A stretch of DNA of 44,315 bases from Acidithiobacillus montserratensis. Lineage in GTDB: Bacteria > Pseudomonadota > Gammaproteobacteria > Acidithiobacillales > Acidithiobacillaceae. Below, piece by piece: positions 1 through 8,391 of this stretch (position 1 is its first letter; every line of letters begins with the position of its first letter). The notes under the pieces are model-generated. The model had not been told where the DNA came from. It saw only the letters and a list, made by a program, of their open reading frames with translations, and ran no database searches. A program made the position numbers and the translations under genes. The stretch is taken from assembly GCF_018853465.1 (NCBI RefSeq), contig NZ_JABBOU010000025.1:1-44315 (forward strand), in the 5' to 3' direction.

Positions 1-624
1 GGGGGTAGTACAGGCTGGCCGCCCGAAAAATGGCGCATAATCACCTTCCCGGGGGTCCACATTCTGGTCCGGCAAAATCCCCACCACCTGTTGACGCTGC
101 AAAGTTTGCAAGAGGGGGCGGATGCCCTCTTCCTTGGCAGTCAGGTGGGCCCCGCTGCGCGCCCGACCTGCCGCCATCAATTGATTCAGCGCCGGATTAC
201 GGGTTTCCATATAAAGCACCGTCACCGGCCAGCGTTGACCGATATATTGCACCGCTGCCTCCCAGGCCCCCAGGTGGGCGGTAAAGAGGATCACCCCGTG
301 CCCCTGGGCCAGAGCCGCATCCACGGCCTCCACGCCAATGACTTCACGAATCAGTCCCAAGGCTCGGGGTAAGGGCCAGTACCACAAGGGGCCAAGCTCC
401 AGGGCAGCCTGGCCCAGGGCGCGAAAATGCTGACGCAGCAGGATTTGCCGCTGCCCGGCAGAGAATTCGGGAAAGGCAATGGCCAGATTGGCGGCAACCA
501 CCCGCCGGGGACGGGACAAAATCCCTCGCGCGGTATCGCCCAGCACAGCCCCCAAAAATGCCCGCCATGCGGCCGGCAATAATGCGGCACCGCGCAACAT
601 GCCCATAATCAACCACACCTGCAT
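1..624 (-). CDS. Lipid A biosynthesis type lysophospholipid acyltransferase, 3' end cut by window
   Basis: The frame opens at ATG 624 and runs off the left edge after 208 codons; an in-frame TAG lies five codons upstream, so translation starts at this ATG or a later one. The product belongs to the LpxL/LpxM (HtrB/MsbB) family, which transfers a secondary acyl chain onto lipid A precursors at the inner membrane. Visible support: a hydrophobic N-terminal segment (residues 1-30), the catalytic HX4E motif HLGAWE (His117, Glu122), and the later stretch GILPDQNVD with a PFFG downstream, which in this family is the DQ...PFFG block. Members are about 290-310 residues, so roughly one third is missing. 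It is transcribed away from nadD. Which acyl chain and which acceptor it uses cannot be read from the sequence; a lipid acyltransferase outside lipid A synthesis is possible. Confidence 0.88.
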   Translation of the reverse strand, partial: MQVWLIMGMLRGAALLPAAWRAFLGAVLGDTARGILSRPRRVVAANLAIAFPEFSAGQRQILLRQHFRALGQAALELGPLWYWPLPRALGLIREVIGVEAVDAALAQGHGVILFTAHLGAWEAAVQYIGQRWPVTVLYMETRNPALNQLMAAGRARSGAHLTAKEEGIRPLLQTLQRQQVVGILPDQNVDPREGDYAPFFGRPACTTP

Positions 625-763
625 CCGCTGACCGAAACTAGCCTTGACTGAATTCCCCACTTGGATTCCTGATCGCTTTTACCATCGTCCCCATCATAGC
701 CGCCGGACGGGCTTTTTGTCTGCCGCTCTTACCGGCCGACTTCCCCCCGCCTTCGCCCTTCGT

Positions 764-769
764 TATATT
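764..769 (+). promoter_or_regulatory. Candidate -10 element of the nadD operon
   Basis: TATATT lies 6 nt before the nadD ATG at 776. If this is the -10, transcription would start at or next to the start codon, giving a nearly leaderless mRNA. The -35 position holds only TTCCCC, so support is weak. No Shine-Dalgarno sequence precedes the ATG, which would agree with a leaderless start. Confidence 0.3.
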
Positions 770-775
770 CAGATC

Positions 776-1432
776 ATGAACACAAGCAAAGACCATGATC
801 TGGTGATTTTGGGAGGAACTTTCGATCCCATCCACTACGGACATCTGCGTGCCGTTGAGGAGGTCCGGCAGGCCCTGAAGATTGCCGAAGTGATGCTCAT
901 CCCCGCCGGACATCCTCCCCATCGTAAAAGCCCCTGGGCTGCCGCCCCCCATCGTCTGGCCATGACCCGTATTGCCGTCGCCCATCATCCCCGCTTTACG
1001 GTGAGCGACCGGGAAGTCCACCGTGAAGGGCCTTCCTATACCGTGGATACCTTGCGCAGCCTGCGTCAGGAACGGCCCGATGCCCTGCTGGCCATGGTCA
1101 TTGGCATGGATGCCTTTTTACGTTTTGATACCTGGCGGGACTGGCAGGAGATTCTCGATTTGACGCACCTGATCGTCACCGGAAGACCCGGCTGGCCAGC
1201 GGCAGAGCTTCCCGAAGCCCTGCGCCAAACCCTCTACCAGCGGCGTTGTGACGATATCCAGCAACTACATCAGCAATCTGCCGGTTTCATTTTTTTTCAG
1301 ACCATCACCGCCCTGGAGATTTCCGCGACCAGCATTCGCAGCCTGCTGGCCAACGGTCAAAGTCCGCGCTTTCTGTTACCCGACGAAGTATTGGATTATA
1401 TTGAGCGTGAGGGGCTTTATCAAAGCCCGTGA
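776..1432 (+). CDS. nadD: Nicotinate-nucleotide adenylyltransferase NadD
   Basis: This cytoplasmic enzyme adenylates nicotinate mononucleotide to deamido-NAD using ATP, the penultimate step of NAD synthesis. The nucleotidyltransferase signature [13 protein letters not shown] sits at residues 13-25 (HxGH-like), and the second family motif SATSIRS (corresponding to ISxTxIR) is near residue 185. The 218 residues are the usual length. The open frame extends upstream to 644, but the ATG at 776 places the GGTFDP motif at the normal distance from the N-terminus and is preferred; no clear ribosome binding site precedes it. It is the first gene of a co-directional run, and the nadD-rsfS-rlmH order is conserved in many bacteria. 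Its stop lies 23 nt before the preferred TTG start of rsfS and overlaps an alternative GTG start by 4 nt. Confidence 0.95.
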   Translation: MNTSKDHDLVILGGTFDPIHYGHLRAVEEVRQALKIAEVMLIPAGHPPHRKSPWAAAPHRLAMTRIAVAHHPRFTVSDREVHREGPSYTVDTLRSLRQERPDALLAMVIGMDAFLRFDTWRDWQEILDLTHLIVTGRPGWPAAELPEALRQTLYQRRCDDIQQLHQQSAGFIFFQTITALEISATSIRSLLANGQSPRFLLPDEVLDYIEREGLYQSP

Positions 1433-1455
1433 ATCGACATAAAGGACTCTTGCAC

Positions 1456-1812
1456 TTGGCGACAGCAGAAAACCTCCGCGATTTGATCGTGACCGTTCTC
1501 GATGAACACAAAGCTCTGGATATCAAAACCATCGACGTCCGCCAGCAAACGGATATCACCGACTATCTGATTATTGCCTCCGGTACTTCCGATCGCCATC
1601 TCAAGGCGCTGGCGGATCATGTCATGGCGCGCATGCGCGAAGAGGGGGTCCGTCCTCTGGGCAAGGAAGGGCTCAGCGTGGGAGACTGGGCACTGGTGGA
1701 TATGGGCGATGTCGTGGTCCATGTCATGCGCCCTGAGGTCCGTGATTTCTATCAACTGGAACGCCTCTGGGGAGAACTACCGCAGTTGCGCGGTCAAAAA
1801 GAACACCACTGA
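1456..1812 (+). CDS. rsfS: Ribosome silencing factor RsfS
   Basis: RsfS binds ribosomal protein uL14 and blocks joining of the two subunits when nutrients are scarce. The Oligomerisation/RsfS (DUF143) fold is evident from DYLIIASGTSDRH, the EG...LGKEGLSVGDWALVDMGDVVVHVM block and a C-terminal FYQLERLW. I chose TTG at 1456 because AAAGGA at 1441-1446 lies 9 nt upstream and the resulting 118 residues match the family. The alternative is GTG at 1429, which overlaps the nadD stop as GTGA and adds nine residues but has no ribosome binding site. The gene lies between nadD and rlmH, the conserved context for this factor. Confidence 0.93.
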   Translation: MATAENLRDLIVTVLDEHKALDIKTIDVRQQTDITDYLIIASGTSDRHLKALADHVMARMREEGVRPLGKEGLSVGDWALVDMGDVVVHVMRPEVRDFYQLERLWGELPQLRGQKEHH

Positions 1813-1818
1813 CTGATC

Positions 1819-2292
1819 ATGCGTTTGCGCATTCTCGCCATCGGCACCAAAATGCCTGCCTGGGTGGACAGTGGCGTGGCAGAATATGCCGCCAGAATGC
1901 CCCCCCAATGTCGGGTAGAGTGGCTGGCCCTGCCCATGGCCAAGCGCGGTAAAAGTGGCGATCCGCTGCGCTGGCGCAAAGAGGAAGGCGAGCGGCTGCA
2001 CCATGCCACACCCGCAGGCTCCGAAATCGTTGCCCTCGAGATCGGGGGTAAAATGCTCAGTAGTGAAGCCCTGGCACAGCGGATGGATGGCTGGTTTCTG
2101 GGGGGCCGCGACGTGACATTCTGGGTCGGCGGACCGGACGGGCTGGATCCCGATCTGCGCGCCGACTGGCAGTGGTCCCTGTCCCCCCTGACCCTGGCGC
2201 ACCCGGTAGTGCGCGTGGTCCTGGCCGAACAACTCTACCGCGCCTGGAGTATTCAGGCCGGATTACCTTATCATCGTGGCGCAGAGGAGTAA
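1819..2292 (+). CDS. rlmH: 23S rRNA pseudouridine-1915 N3-methyltransferase RlmH
   Basis: RlmH is a small SPOUT methyltransferase that adds a methyl group from S-adenosylmethionine to pseudouridine 1915 of 23S rRNA in the assembled 70S ribosome. The diagnostic C-terminal half is intact: FWVGGPDGL (the knot's SAM loop), WSLSPLTLAHPVVRVVLAEQLYRAWSI and the terminal PYHR. The 157 residues compare with 155 in Escherichia coli. It begins 6 nt after the rsfS stop, so it is very likely co-transcribed with rsfS. Confidence 0.96.
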   Translation: MRLRILAIGTKMPAWVDSGVAEYAARMPPQCRVEWLALPMAKRGKSGDPLRWRKEEGERLHHATPAGSEIVALEIGGKMLSSEALAQRMDGWFLGGRDVTFWVGGPDGLDPDLRADWQWSLSPLTLAHPVVRVVLAEQLYRAWSIQAGLPYHRGAEE

Positions 2293-2299
2293 CGCTGAC

Positions 2300-2737
2300 G
2301 TGAAACAATTATGGAAAAACCCCATGACCATCCGGATCGGTGTGGTCCTGTTCCTGAGTGTCGGGCTGAGCGCCTGTGCACAGATGGTGGAAGTCAGTCC
2401 CCAGCAGAGCAGTTCCGACGCCATTGCCGTACAGGCCGGAAGGGAAAGAATTCTGGCCCTTTCACCGGCAGTCAATGACAGCGAGCTGGTTCCCGCCAAG
2501 CGCGCCCTGACCGCAGCGCAATCTGCCCAGTCGCGGGGCGAATATCTCCTTGCCGAACGCGAAACCCTGCTGGCAAAAGTCCTGCTCGACAATATCCAGG
2601 CCCGCCTCAATGCTTCTCCCCAGGATAGCCAGCGCCAGGCACTGCAAGGTCAAATCGCCAATTTGCAAAGCCAGATCGCCTCGACCCATCAGCAAATCGA
2701 CGCCACCAAGGCACAAATCGCCAAGGAGTCCCAATAA
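2300..2737 (+). CDS. DUF4398-type outer membrane lipoprotein
   Basis: A small lipoprotein of 145 residues. The N-terminus has a basic start (KQLWKNP, then R), a hydrophobic core and the lipobox LSAC, so the acylated cysteine is near residue 26. The remainder is Gln- and Ala-rich and helical, with a short DUF4398-like core (VPAKRALTAAQSAQSRGEYLLAE) followed by a heptad-rich tail likely to form a coiled coil. GTG at 2300 is preferred because GAGGAG at 2284-2289 is 10 nt upstream; ATG at 2324 would leave a shorter n-region. It overlaps the next gene by one base (TAATG), indicating a pair. DUF4398 proteins have no established biochemical role; the pairing with an OmpA-like partner suggests an envelope structural function. 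Confidence 0.8.
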   Translation: MKQLWKNPMTIRIGVVLFLSVGLSACAQMVEVSPQQSSSDAIAVQAGRERILALSPAVNDSELVPAKRALTAAQSAQSRGEYLLAERETLLAKVLLDNIQARLNASPQDSQRQALQGQIANLQSQIASTHQQIDATKAQIAKESQ

Positions 2738-3642
2738 TGCGCGCCCATGCCCTGATTGCCGCCACCCTGCTGTTCACCTGGCCGGTGCTGGCCAGCGCCG
2801 ATGTCGCTACCACCCGGGTACTACAACAATCCTTGCAGCGCCTGCACAATGCCCAGCGTAGCGGTCCGGCCATTCCTCCTGAAACCTTGTCAAAACTGCA
2901 GGAAACCCTGCAAATGATGACCCGCGATCAAGTGGATCCCGGACTATTTCAGGTCGATAAGGCCATTTTTGACGCGCGCATGGCGGGGCTGCAGGCGCAA
3001 CGCCAAAGAAGCCACCAGCAGACCAGTCTCCATAAGCTTCAGGAGCAGGTGCAATCCCTGAGCAAACAGCATCAGGCGTTGCAGAGTGAATACGCCCGGT
3101 TGCGTCAACAGCTGGCCAGCAAAACCATGACGGGTGCCCAAACCCAGCATTTGCAAGCGGAAATCCAGCAGCAAAAACAGATGTTGCAGGCCGAAGAACA
3201 ACATTTGGCGAATCTCGCCAAACAACCGCAAAGCACTGTCAGCCAGGCACCCAGCAGTTCCGTCAGCAGCAGCAATGCCGCTCTGCCGTCCTATGGCAAG
3301 GCCTTGACCGTGTATGCCCAGGTCCGGGCTGCCAGCGATGGGGTCCATGTCAGCATGCCCGCCGACAGCCTGTTCGGCAGTGATAACCGTTTGAGTCAGG
3401 ATGGCGAGCAACGCCTGCAGGCTATTTCCCGAATCCTCAAGCAAAGTAACGCCCGGGAAATCCTGGTGCGAGTCGCTCCTCAACCCCTTGGTGCTAATGC
3501 TGCCACCCAGCGAGCGGAAAGCATTTTGCGCAGCCTGCGCCGCAATGGGGTGCCGGATCAGTCTCTGGCCCTGGCCACGGGTTCCGGTCTGCCTGCCGGC
3601 AGTGCCGAACTGCTCCTGGTGAATGCCAGTCCGACCTCGTGA
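2737..3642 (+). CDS. OmpA-like periplasmic protein with coiled coil
   Basis: This 301-residue protein starts with a signal peptide (core LIAATLLFTWPVLASA, cleavage near residue 21). A long Gln-rich helical region follows (about residues 80-170, probable coiled coil), then a Ser-rich linker, then a C-terminal domain resembling OmpA/MotB (about 195-300: LFGSDNRLSQDGEQRLQAIS, then TQRAESILRSLRRNGV). The Arg of the NxxLSxxRA signature is present, but the Asp of the TDxxG motif that contacts diaminopimelate is replaced by the APQPLG stretch, so peptidoglycan binding is uncertain. AAGGAG at 2723-2728 supports the start. It is coupled to the upstream lipoprotein gene and overlaps the maf start by 4 nt. 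Confidence 0.75.
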   Translation: MRAHALIAATLLFTWPVLASADVATTRVLQQSLQRLHNAQRSGPAIPPETLSKLQETLQMMTRDQVDPGLFQVDKAIFDARMAGLQAQRQRSHQQTSLHKLQEQVQSLSKQHQALQSEYARLRQQLASKTMTGAQTQHLQAEIQQQKQMLQAEEQHLANLAKQPQSTVSQAPSSSVSSSNAALPSYGKALTVYAQVRAASDGVHVSMPADSLFGSDNRLSQDGEQRLQAISRILKQSNAREILVRVAPQPLGANAATQRAESILRSLRRNGVPDQSLALATGSGLPAGSAELLLVNASPTS

Positions 3643-4238
3643 GCCGTCTGATTCTGGCATCTGCCTCGCCGCGCCGCCTGGCACTGCTCCAGCAGCTGGG
3701 TTATGCCCCGGAGGTACAGGTAGCGGACGTGGATGAAACACCCCACCCCGGAGAGTCTCCGCAAGTATTGGCACAGCGCCTGGCGCGGAGCAAAGCCCTG
3801 GCGGTGGCCACAGCGTATCCCCAAGATCTGGTATTGGCGGCGGATACCGTGGTAGCTCTGGGAGAGCAGGCCTTTGGCAAAGCCCGTGATGCGGCCGCTG
3901 CCTATGCCATGTACGAACAGCTTGGTGGTCGGGAGCATCAGGTATTTACAGCTATTGCTCTGGTACAGGATGGTCAGATTCATACGCAGTTGCAGAGCAG
4001 CAGCGTCCAGCTGCGCGCGCTGACCGACCAGGAAATGCAGGCCTACTGGGCCAGCGGGGAACCCGCCGACAAGGCTGGTGCCTATGCCATCCAGGGACTG
4101 GGTGCCATCTTCGTGGAAAACCTGCAGGGCTCTTTCAGCGGGGTCATGGGTCTGCCCCTTTTTGAAACGGCCCGACTTTTGTCCCACTGTGGTTTCCCAC
4201 CCCCCGCACTGGCCCCCTTACCGGCAGGTTCTCTATGA
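3639..4238 (+). CDS. maf: Maf-family nucleoside triphosphate pyrophosphatase (dTTP/UTP type)
   Basis: Maf proteins hydrolyse non-canonical or modified nucleoside triphosphates to monophosphates and pyrophosphate in the cytoplasm. The N-terminal LILASASPRRLALL and the central AADTVV are family signatures. The block DKAGAYAIQGLGAIFVENLQG with GLPLFET places it in the YhdE (dTTP/UTP) branch rather than the YceF branch. Residues 199, usual length. GTG at 3639 overlaps the previous stop (GTGA) and has no clear ribosome binding site, so translation is probably coupled. The next gene is rng, the same neighbour as in E. coli. Substrate range is inferred from the subfamily. Confidence 0.93.
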   Translation: MSRLILASASPRRLALLQQLGYAPEVQVADVDETPHPGESPQVLAQRLARSKALAVATAYPQDLVLAADTVVALGEQAFGKARDAAAAYAMYEQLGGREHQVFTAIALVQDGQIHTQLQSSSVQLRALTDQEMQAYWASGEPADKAGAYAIQGLGAIFVENLQGSFSGVMGLPLFETARLLSHCGFPPPALAPLPAGSL

Positions 4239-5725
4239 GCGAAGAACTCCTCATTAACGTCACGCCCCAGGAAATCCGGGTCGCCCTTGTAGACAACGGT
4301 GTCCTCCAGGAACTGCAGGTAGAACGCAGCGGTCATCGCGGCCTGGTCGGGAACATCTACAAAGGCGTGGTCTGCCGGGTGCTGCCGGGTATGCAAGCGG
4401 CTTTTGTCGATGTCGGCCTGGATCGCACCGCTTTTCTGCACGCCGCCGACATTCAGGATGACAGTGAAGAGCTGCAGGGTGAAACCGATATCGAAACCCG
4501 CCCCGGGCACCATGAAATCCGCAATGTGTGTACGCTGCTGCATGAAGGTCAGGAAGTGCTGGTGCAAGTCATCAAAGACCCTGTCGGCAGCAAAGGCGCA
4601 CGCTTGACCACGCGCATCACCCTACCGGGAAGATACCTGGTATATATGCCCTTTGTCCCCCGCCTTGGCGTCTCTACCCGCATTGAATCGCCGGAAGAAC
4701 GCACCCGTCTCAAGGAAGAGCTCAAGGCGGTCATTCCCGGCGACGAGGCGGGGGGATATATCATCCGGACGCTTGCTGAAGGCGTCGATGGTCAGGATTT
4801 TGCGGGTGATATCGATTTTTTGCGACGCTTGTGGAGGTCGATCCGTCGACAGCTGGAGGACGGCACAGCGCCTTGCCAGATTCACAGCGATCTCAATCTC
4901 GCCATGCGCATGATGCGGGATGTCATGTCCGACAATATCGAGCGGGTGCGTATCGACTCCCGGGAAACCTATGATGCGGCGTTACATTTTTGCCAGGGTG
5001 TCATTCCCGAAGTCGCTGATCGTATAGAACATTACAGCGGCGAAAGGCCCCTTTTTGATTTATACAATGTGGAAGACGAAATCGAAAGAGCCCTGCAGAG
5101 TCGGGTCACTCTCAAATCCGGCGCTTATCTGATTATCGACCAGACCGAGGCACTGACCACAGTGGATGTGAATACCGGCGGCTTTGTCGGGCGGCGCAAT
5201 CAGGAAGACACCATCTTCAAAACCAATCTGGAAGCCGCCGCCGCCATTGCCCGGCAAATGCGCTTGCGCAATATCGGCGGGATGATCATCATTGATTTCA
5301 TTGACATGGATGATGAGGAACACAAAAGAAGGGTGCAGCGCGCCCTGGAAAAAGCCATCCAGAATGATCGCACCCGCTGCAACATCACCCAGATCTCAGC
5401 GCTTGGCCTGGTGGAAATGACCCGCAAGCGCACCCGCGAAAGTCTTCGCCAAACCCTCTGCGAACCCTGTTCCTATTGCCACGGCCGGGGTTTTCTCAAG
5501 ACCGCCGAAACCATCTGCTACGAGATTCTGCGGGAAATTGTCCGGGAAAGCCGGGCCTATCCCGCCGAACGCTTCGTCGTCCTCGCTTCACAAATGGTCA
5601 TGGACAAACTGCTGGATGAAGAAAGCACCAGCCTTGCCGCCCTGGAAGAATTCATCGGCCGCCCCATCAAGGTCCAGGCAGAAGCCACCTACACCCAGGA
5701 GCAGTACGACATCATCCTGATGTGA
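4235..5725 (+). CDS. rng: Ribonuclease G
   Basis: RNase G is a 5'-end-sensing single-strand endoribonuclease that matures the 5' end of 16S rRNA and degrades some mRNAs. The 496 residues match RNase G rather than the longer RNase E, and there is no degradosome scaffold tail. Domains: S1 RNA-binding (about 36-128, GNIYKGVV...AAFVDVG), 5' sensor and DNase-like catalytic region with Asp311 (TVDVNTGG) and Asp354 (IIDFIDM) as the metal ligands, and the zinc-link CEPC at 409-412. ATG at 4235 overlaps the maf stop by 4 nt. It ends the nadD operon; the next gene is convergent. Confidence 0.96.
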   Translation: MSEELLINVTPQEIRVALVDNGVLQELQVERSGHRGLVGNIYKGVVCRVLPGMQAAFVDVGLDRTAFLHAADIQDDSEELQGETDIETRPGHHEIRNVCTLLHEGQEVLVQVIKDPVGSKGARLTTRITLPGRYLVYMPFVPRLGVSTRIESPEERTRLKEELKAVIPGDEAGGYIIRTLAEGVDGQDFAGDIDFLRRLWRSIRRQLEDGTAPCQIHSDLNLAMRMMRDVMSDNIERVRIDSRETYDAALHFCQGVIPEVADRIEHYSGERPLFDLYNVEDEIERALQSRVTLKSGAYLIIDQTEALTTVDVNTGGFVGRRNQEDTIFKTNLEAAAAIARQMRLRNIGGMIIIDFIDMDDEEHKRRVQRALEKAIQNDRTRCNITQISALGLVEMTRKRTRESLRQTLCEPCSYCHGRGFLKTAETICYEILREIVRESRAYPAERFVVLASQMVMDKLLDEESTSLAALEEFIGRPIKVQAEATYTQEQYDIILM

Positions 5726-5748
5726 GTACTCCGATGGTGCTGGCCGCC

Positions 5749-6027
5749 TCAATCGGCCGACTGAGTAATAATCTGTGGCCGCAGGCGGGCGACGATTTTC
5801 GGGCTAAGTACAGCACCCAGGGCGGCGGGTCCCGGAAAGGGGCCATGGGCCTCACGAAAAACGACGATGGCCGCCGCCCGTTTTTTACCCACACCTTTCA
5901 GACAGCGCAACTGCTCGACACCGGCCTGATTGATATTGACCTGGGCCGGACAGTTTTTGCCCTTGGCCCAGGCCGGATGGCAGCTCAACAACAGCATCAG
6001 GACCAGCAGGACAGCGTCGCGCAGCAT
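5749..6027 (-). CDS. Small secreted ComEA-like helix-hairpin-helix protein
   Basis: A 92-residue protein with a signal peptide (hydrophobic LLVLMLLLSCHPAWA, cleavage near residue 21) followed by a helix-hairpin-helix domain: VNINQAGVEQLRCLKGVGKKRAAAIVVFREAHGPF. The VNINxA start and the GVGKKRA hairpin are typical of ComEA, the periplasmic DNA-binding protein of natural transformation. Gram-negative ComEA proteins are often this short and lack a membrane anchor. ATG at 6027 is 2 nt after the HIT gene stop, so it depends on that transcript. It converges on rng with about 23 bp between stops. dprA elsewhere in the window supports a competence role, but short HhH proteins with other roles exist. 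Confidence 0.8.
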   Translation of the reverse strand: MLRDAVLLVLMLLLSCHPAWAKGKNCPAQVNINQAGVEQLRCLKGVGKKRAAAIVVFREAHGPFPGPAALGAVLSPKIVARLRPQIITQSAD

Positions 6028-6029
6028 GC

Positions 6030-6425
6030 TCAGTGCTGTAGCGCCGCGCGAATCTGCTCGCCCATGGCGGCCAGATCCTGCGCCGGGGTGTCAGTGGCAT
6101 GGGCAAAATTCAGGTCCGGAATGGCATTCATGGGAATCAGATGCACATGGGTGTGAGGGACCTCCAGCCCGGCAACCATCACCCCGACCCGTTTGCAGCC
6201 CGTAACCTTTTCCAGGGCCGGGACCACCCGCTTGGCAAAGGGGAGCAGCCCCGCCAGGGTGGGATCATCCAGGGTAAATAGATAATCGTGCTCTTTTTTG
6301 GGGATGACCAGGGTATGTCCCGGGCGTACCGGGCGGATATCCAGAAAGGCCAGATAATGCTCGTCTTCCAGCAGTTTCTGGGCAGGGATTTCTCCCTGGA
6401 TGATGCGGGTAAAGAGGGTAGTCAT
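6030..6425 (-). CDS. HIT-family nucleotide hydrolase
   Basis: A 131-residue histidine-triad protein with the catalytic HTHVHLIP (HxHxHxx) near residues 91-98 and the N-terminal [26 protein letters not shown] block of the HinT/protein-kinase-C-interacting branch. Such proteins remove AMP or other groups from phosphoramidates and dinucleotides in the cytoplasm. The natural substrate is unknown. The ATG at 6425 overlaps the hemL stop as ATGA, so the two are translationally coupled. Confidence 0.93.
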   Translation of the reverse strand: MTTLFTRIIQGEIPAQKLLEDEHYLAFLDIRPVRPGHTLVIPKKEHDYLFTLDDPTLAGLLPFAKRVVPALEKVTGCKRVGVMVAGLEVPHTHVHLIPMNAIPDLNFAHATDTPAQDLAAMGEQIRAALQH

Positions 6426-7714
6426 TGCTTCTCCTTCAACTCTGCCAGAACCTGTTCTGCAGCATCCAGGGTGGCGGCAATTTCAGCATCACCGTGGGCT
6501 GCGGAAAGAAAGCCCGCTTCATAGGCGCTGGGGGCCAGATAAACCCCTCGCGCCAGCAGGCCGTGAAAAAATTGCGCATAGCGCTGACTATCGGCACGCA
6601 TCACCGCATCAAAGCTGCGAACCGGCTCGTCACTGAAAAACCAGCCGAACATGGCAGGAACCTGATTGATTTGCATGGGAATACCGGCTGCCTGGGCGCG
6701 CTCGGCGAGGCCCGTGCATAATTTTCGGGTTTGTCGGGCCAGTTGTTCGTGAAATCCGGGAGCGGTCAGCAGGCGCAGGGTCTGCAGACCGGCCGCCATG
6801 GCTACCGGATTTCCCGACAGGGTTCCCGCCTGGTACACCGGGCCATTGGGTGCCAGATATTCCATGATGTCGCGGGACCCTCCTACCGCTCCCACCGGTA
6901 ATCCGCCTCCGATAATTTTACCGAAAGTCGTCAAATCCGGACGAACCCCGTAAAGACTCTGGGCACCCCCCAAAGCCACCCGGAAACCGGTCATGACTTC
7001 ATCAAATATCAACACACATTCGTATTGATCACAGAGCGCGCGTAGCCCCTCCAGAAAACCCGGCTCGGGCGGGACGCAACCCATATTCCCGGCGACGGGC
7101 TCGACAATGGTAGTGGCAATATCAAAGCCGTACTGCTGCATCATGGCTTCTATGGCGGACAAGTCATTATAGGGAAGCACCAGGGTGTCCTGACTGACTT
7201 CCCGGGGAATACCGGCGCTGGAAGGCTGCCCCAGAGTCAGGGCACCGGAACCGGCTTTCACTAACAGGCTGTCACTATGACCATGATAGTTTCCCTCAAA
7301 TTTGATGATTTTATCGCGGCCGGTATAACCCCGGGCCAGACGGATGGCCGTCATGACCGCTTCGGTGCCACTGGAAGTCATACGCACAGACTCCATGCCG
7401 GGAACCAGCGCACAGACCATTTCGGCCATATCCACTTCAATGGCCGTAGGGGCGCCAAAACCCAACCCCTTCTCGACCTGGGCATGCACTGCGGCGCGGA
7501 CTTCGGGATGATTGTGACCGAGAATCATCGGCCCCCAGGAGCCGACATAGTCAATATAGCGCTTGCCTTCCACATCCCAAAAACAAGCCCCTTCGGCGTG
7601 ATCGATAAATACCGGATCCCCGCCCACGCCGCGAAAGGCACGCACCGGAGAATTGACACCACCGGGAATACACTGCTGGGCTGCCTGAAATAAAGCGTGT
7701 GAAGTCTGGGTCAT
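6422..7714 (-). CDS. hemL: Glutamate-1-semialdehyde 2,1-aminomutase
   Basis: A PLP enzyme that converts glutamate-1-semialdehyde to 5-aminolevulinate, the first committed intermediate of C5-route haem biosynthesis. The class III aminotransferase architecture is complete over 430 residues: [10 protein letters not shown] at the N-terminus, [19 protein letters not shown] for the cofactor phosphate, DEVMTGFR with the PLP-ring Asp, and [13 protein letters not shown] with the Schiff-base Lys. AAGGAG lies upstream of ATG 7714 and overlaps the end of thiE. Its position between thiamine genes and a HIT protein suggests a cofactor-supply operon. Confidence 0.97.
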   Translation of the reverse strand: MTQTSHALFQAAQQCIPGGVNSPVRAFRGVGGDPVFIDHAEGACFWDVEGKRYIDYVGSWGPMILGHNHPEVRAAVHAQVEKGLGFGAPTAIEVDMAEMVCALVPGMESVRMTSSGTEAVMTAIRLARGYTGRDKIIKFEGNYHGHSDSLLVKAGSGALTLGQPSSAGIPREVSQDTLVLPYNDLSAIEAMMQQYGFDIATTIVEPVAGNMGCVPPEPGFLEGLRALCDQYECVLIFDEVMTGFRVALGGAQSLYGVRPDLTTFGKIIGGGLPVGAVGGSRDIMEYLAPNGPVYQAGTLSGNPVAMAAGLQTLRLLTAPGFHEQLARQTRKLCTGLAERAQAAGIPMQINQVPAMFGWFFSDEPVRSFDAVMRADSQRYAQFFHGLLARGVYLAPSAYEAGFLSAAHGDAEIAATLDAAEQVLAELKEKQ

Positions 7715-7716
7715 TA

Positions 7717-8391
7717 TTACTCCTTGGATTTGTTTCCTGAATCATCAAACAAGGCCGCAAAGTGCCGGGCTGCCTGCTCTACCTCGCCGACCGACGGCGG
7801 CGCAAATACTCCGGAGATCACCGCCAGGGCATCAGCACCGGCGGCGATCAGTTGGCTGCCATTATCCTCTGTAATGCCGCCGATGGCGACCAGAGGCATC
7901 TTCAGCTCTGCCCGTGCCGTTTGCAAAACGTGCAGATCCACCCGTGTTGCCCGGGGTTTGCTGGGCGAGGGGAAAAAGGCGCCAAAGGCGACATAATCGG
8001 CGCCATCCCGGACCGCCTGTCGGGCTTTGTCCAGAGAAGCATAGCAGGACACGCCTATGCACAGTTGCGGACCGAATGCGTCTCGCAAAGCTGCCACGGG
8101 GGCATCCTCTGCGCCCACATGCAGCGCGGGTGCCTGCACGGCCCTGGCCAGCTCCGGGTCGTCATTGACCACGAACAGGGCATCGTACTGCGCGCACAAA
8201 TCGCGAAGGGCGCCGGCCTGCTGGCGGCGCCGCTCTCCGTCTCTCAGAGGATCCCCTTTATCCCGATACTGGAGGATACGCGCCCCGCCGCGCAAGGCCG
8301 CTTCGGCCTTTTCCAGAAAACCCGGCTCCGGCATCCAATGTGCGTCGGTGATGACATATAAACCGGCGATGGTATGTTTACCCCTGTTCAT
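7717..8391 (-). CDS. thiE: Thiamine phosphate synthase
   Basis: ThiE joins hydroxymethylpyrimidine pyrophosphate and thiazole phosphate to give thiamine phosphate. The TIM-barrel motifs are present in order: [45 protein letters not shown] and VAIGGI. I chose ATG at 8391 (224 residues) with AGGA 5 nt upstream; ATG at 8397 is possible, and the open frame extending to 8664 is an artefact reading antisense to nothing but in a different frame of thiD. The gene overlaps the 3' end of thiD by 14 nt and ends 2 nt before hemL. Confidence 0.95.
   Translation of the reverse strand: MNRGKHTIAGLYVITDAHWMPEPGFLEKAEAALRGGARILQYRDKGDPLRDGERRRQQAGALRDLCAQYDALFVVNDDPELARAVQAPALHVGAEDAPVAALRDAFGPQLCIGVSCYASLDKARQAVRDGADYVAFGAFFPSPSKPRATRVDLHVLQTARAELKMPLVAIGGITEDNGSQLIAAGADALAVISGVFAPPSVGEVEQAARHFAALFDDSGNKSKE

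Noticed and set aside
638..1021. Minus-strand frame over the nadD start
   Set aside because: Shadow of nadD; no motif and it covers the divergent promoter region.
5741..5759. Terminator hairpin between rng and comEA-like genes
   Set aside because: GGCCG/CGGCC stem is only five pairs with no T-tract; too weak to call.
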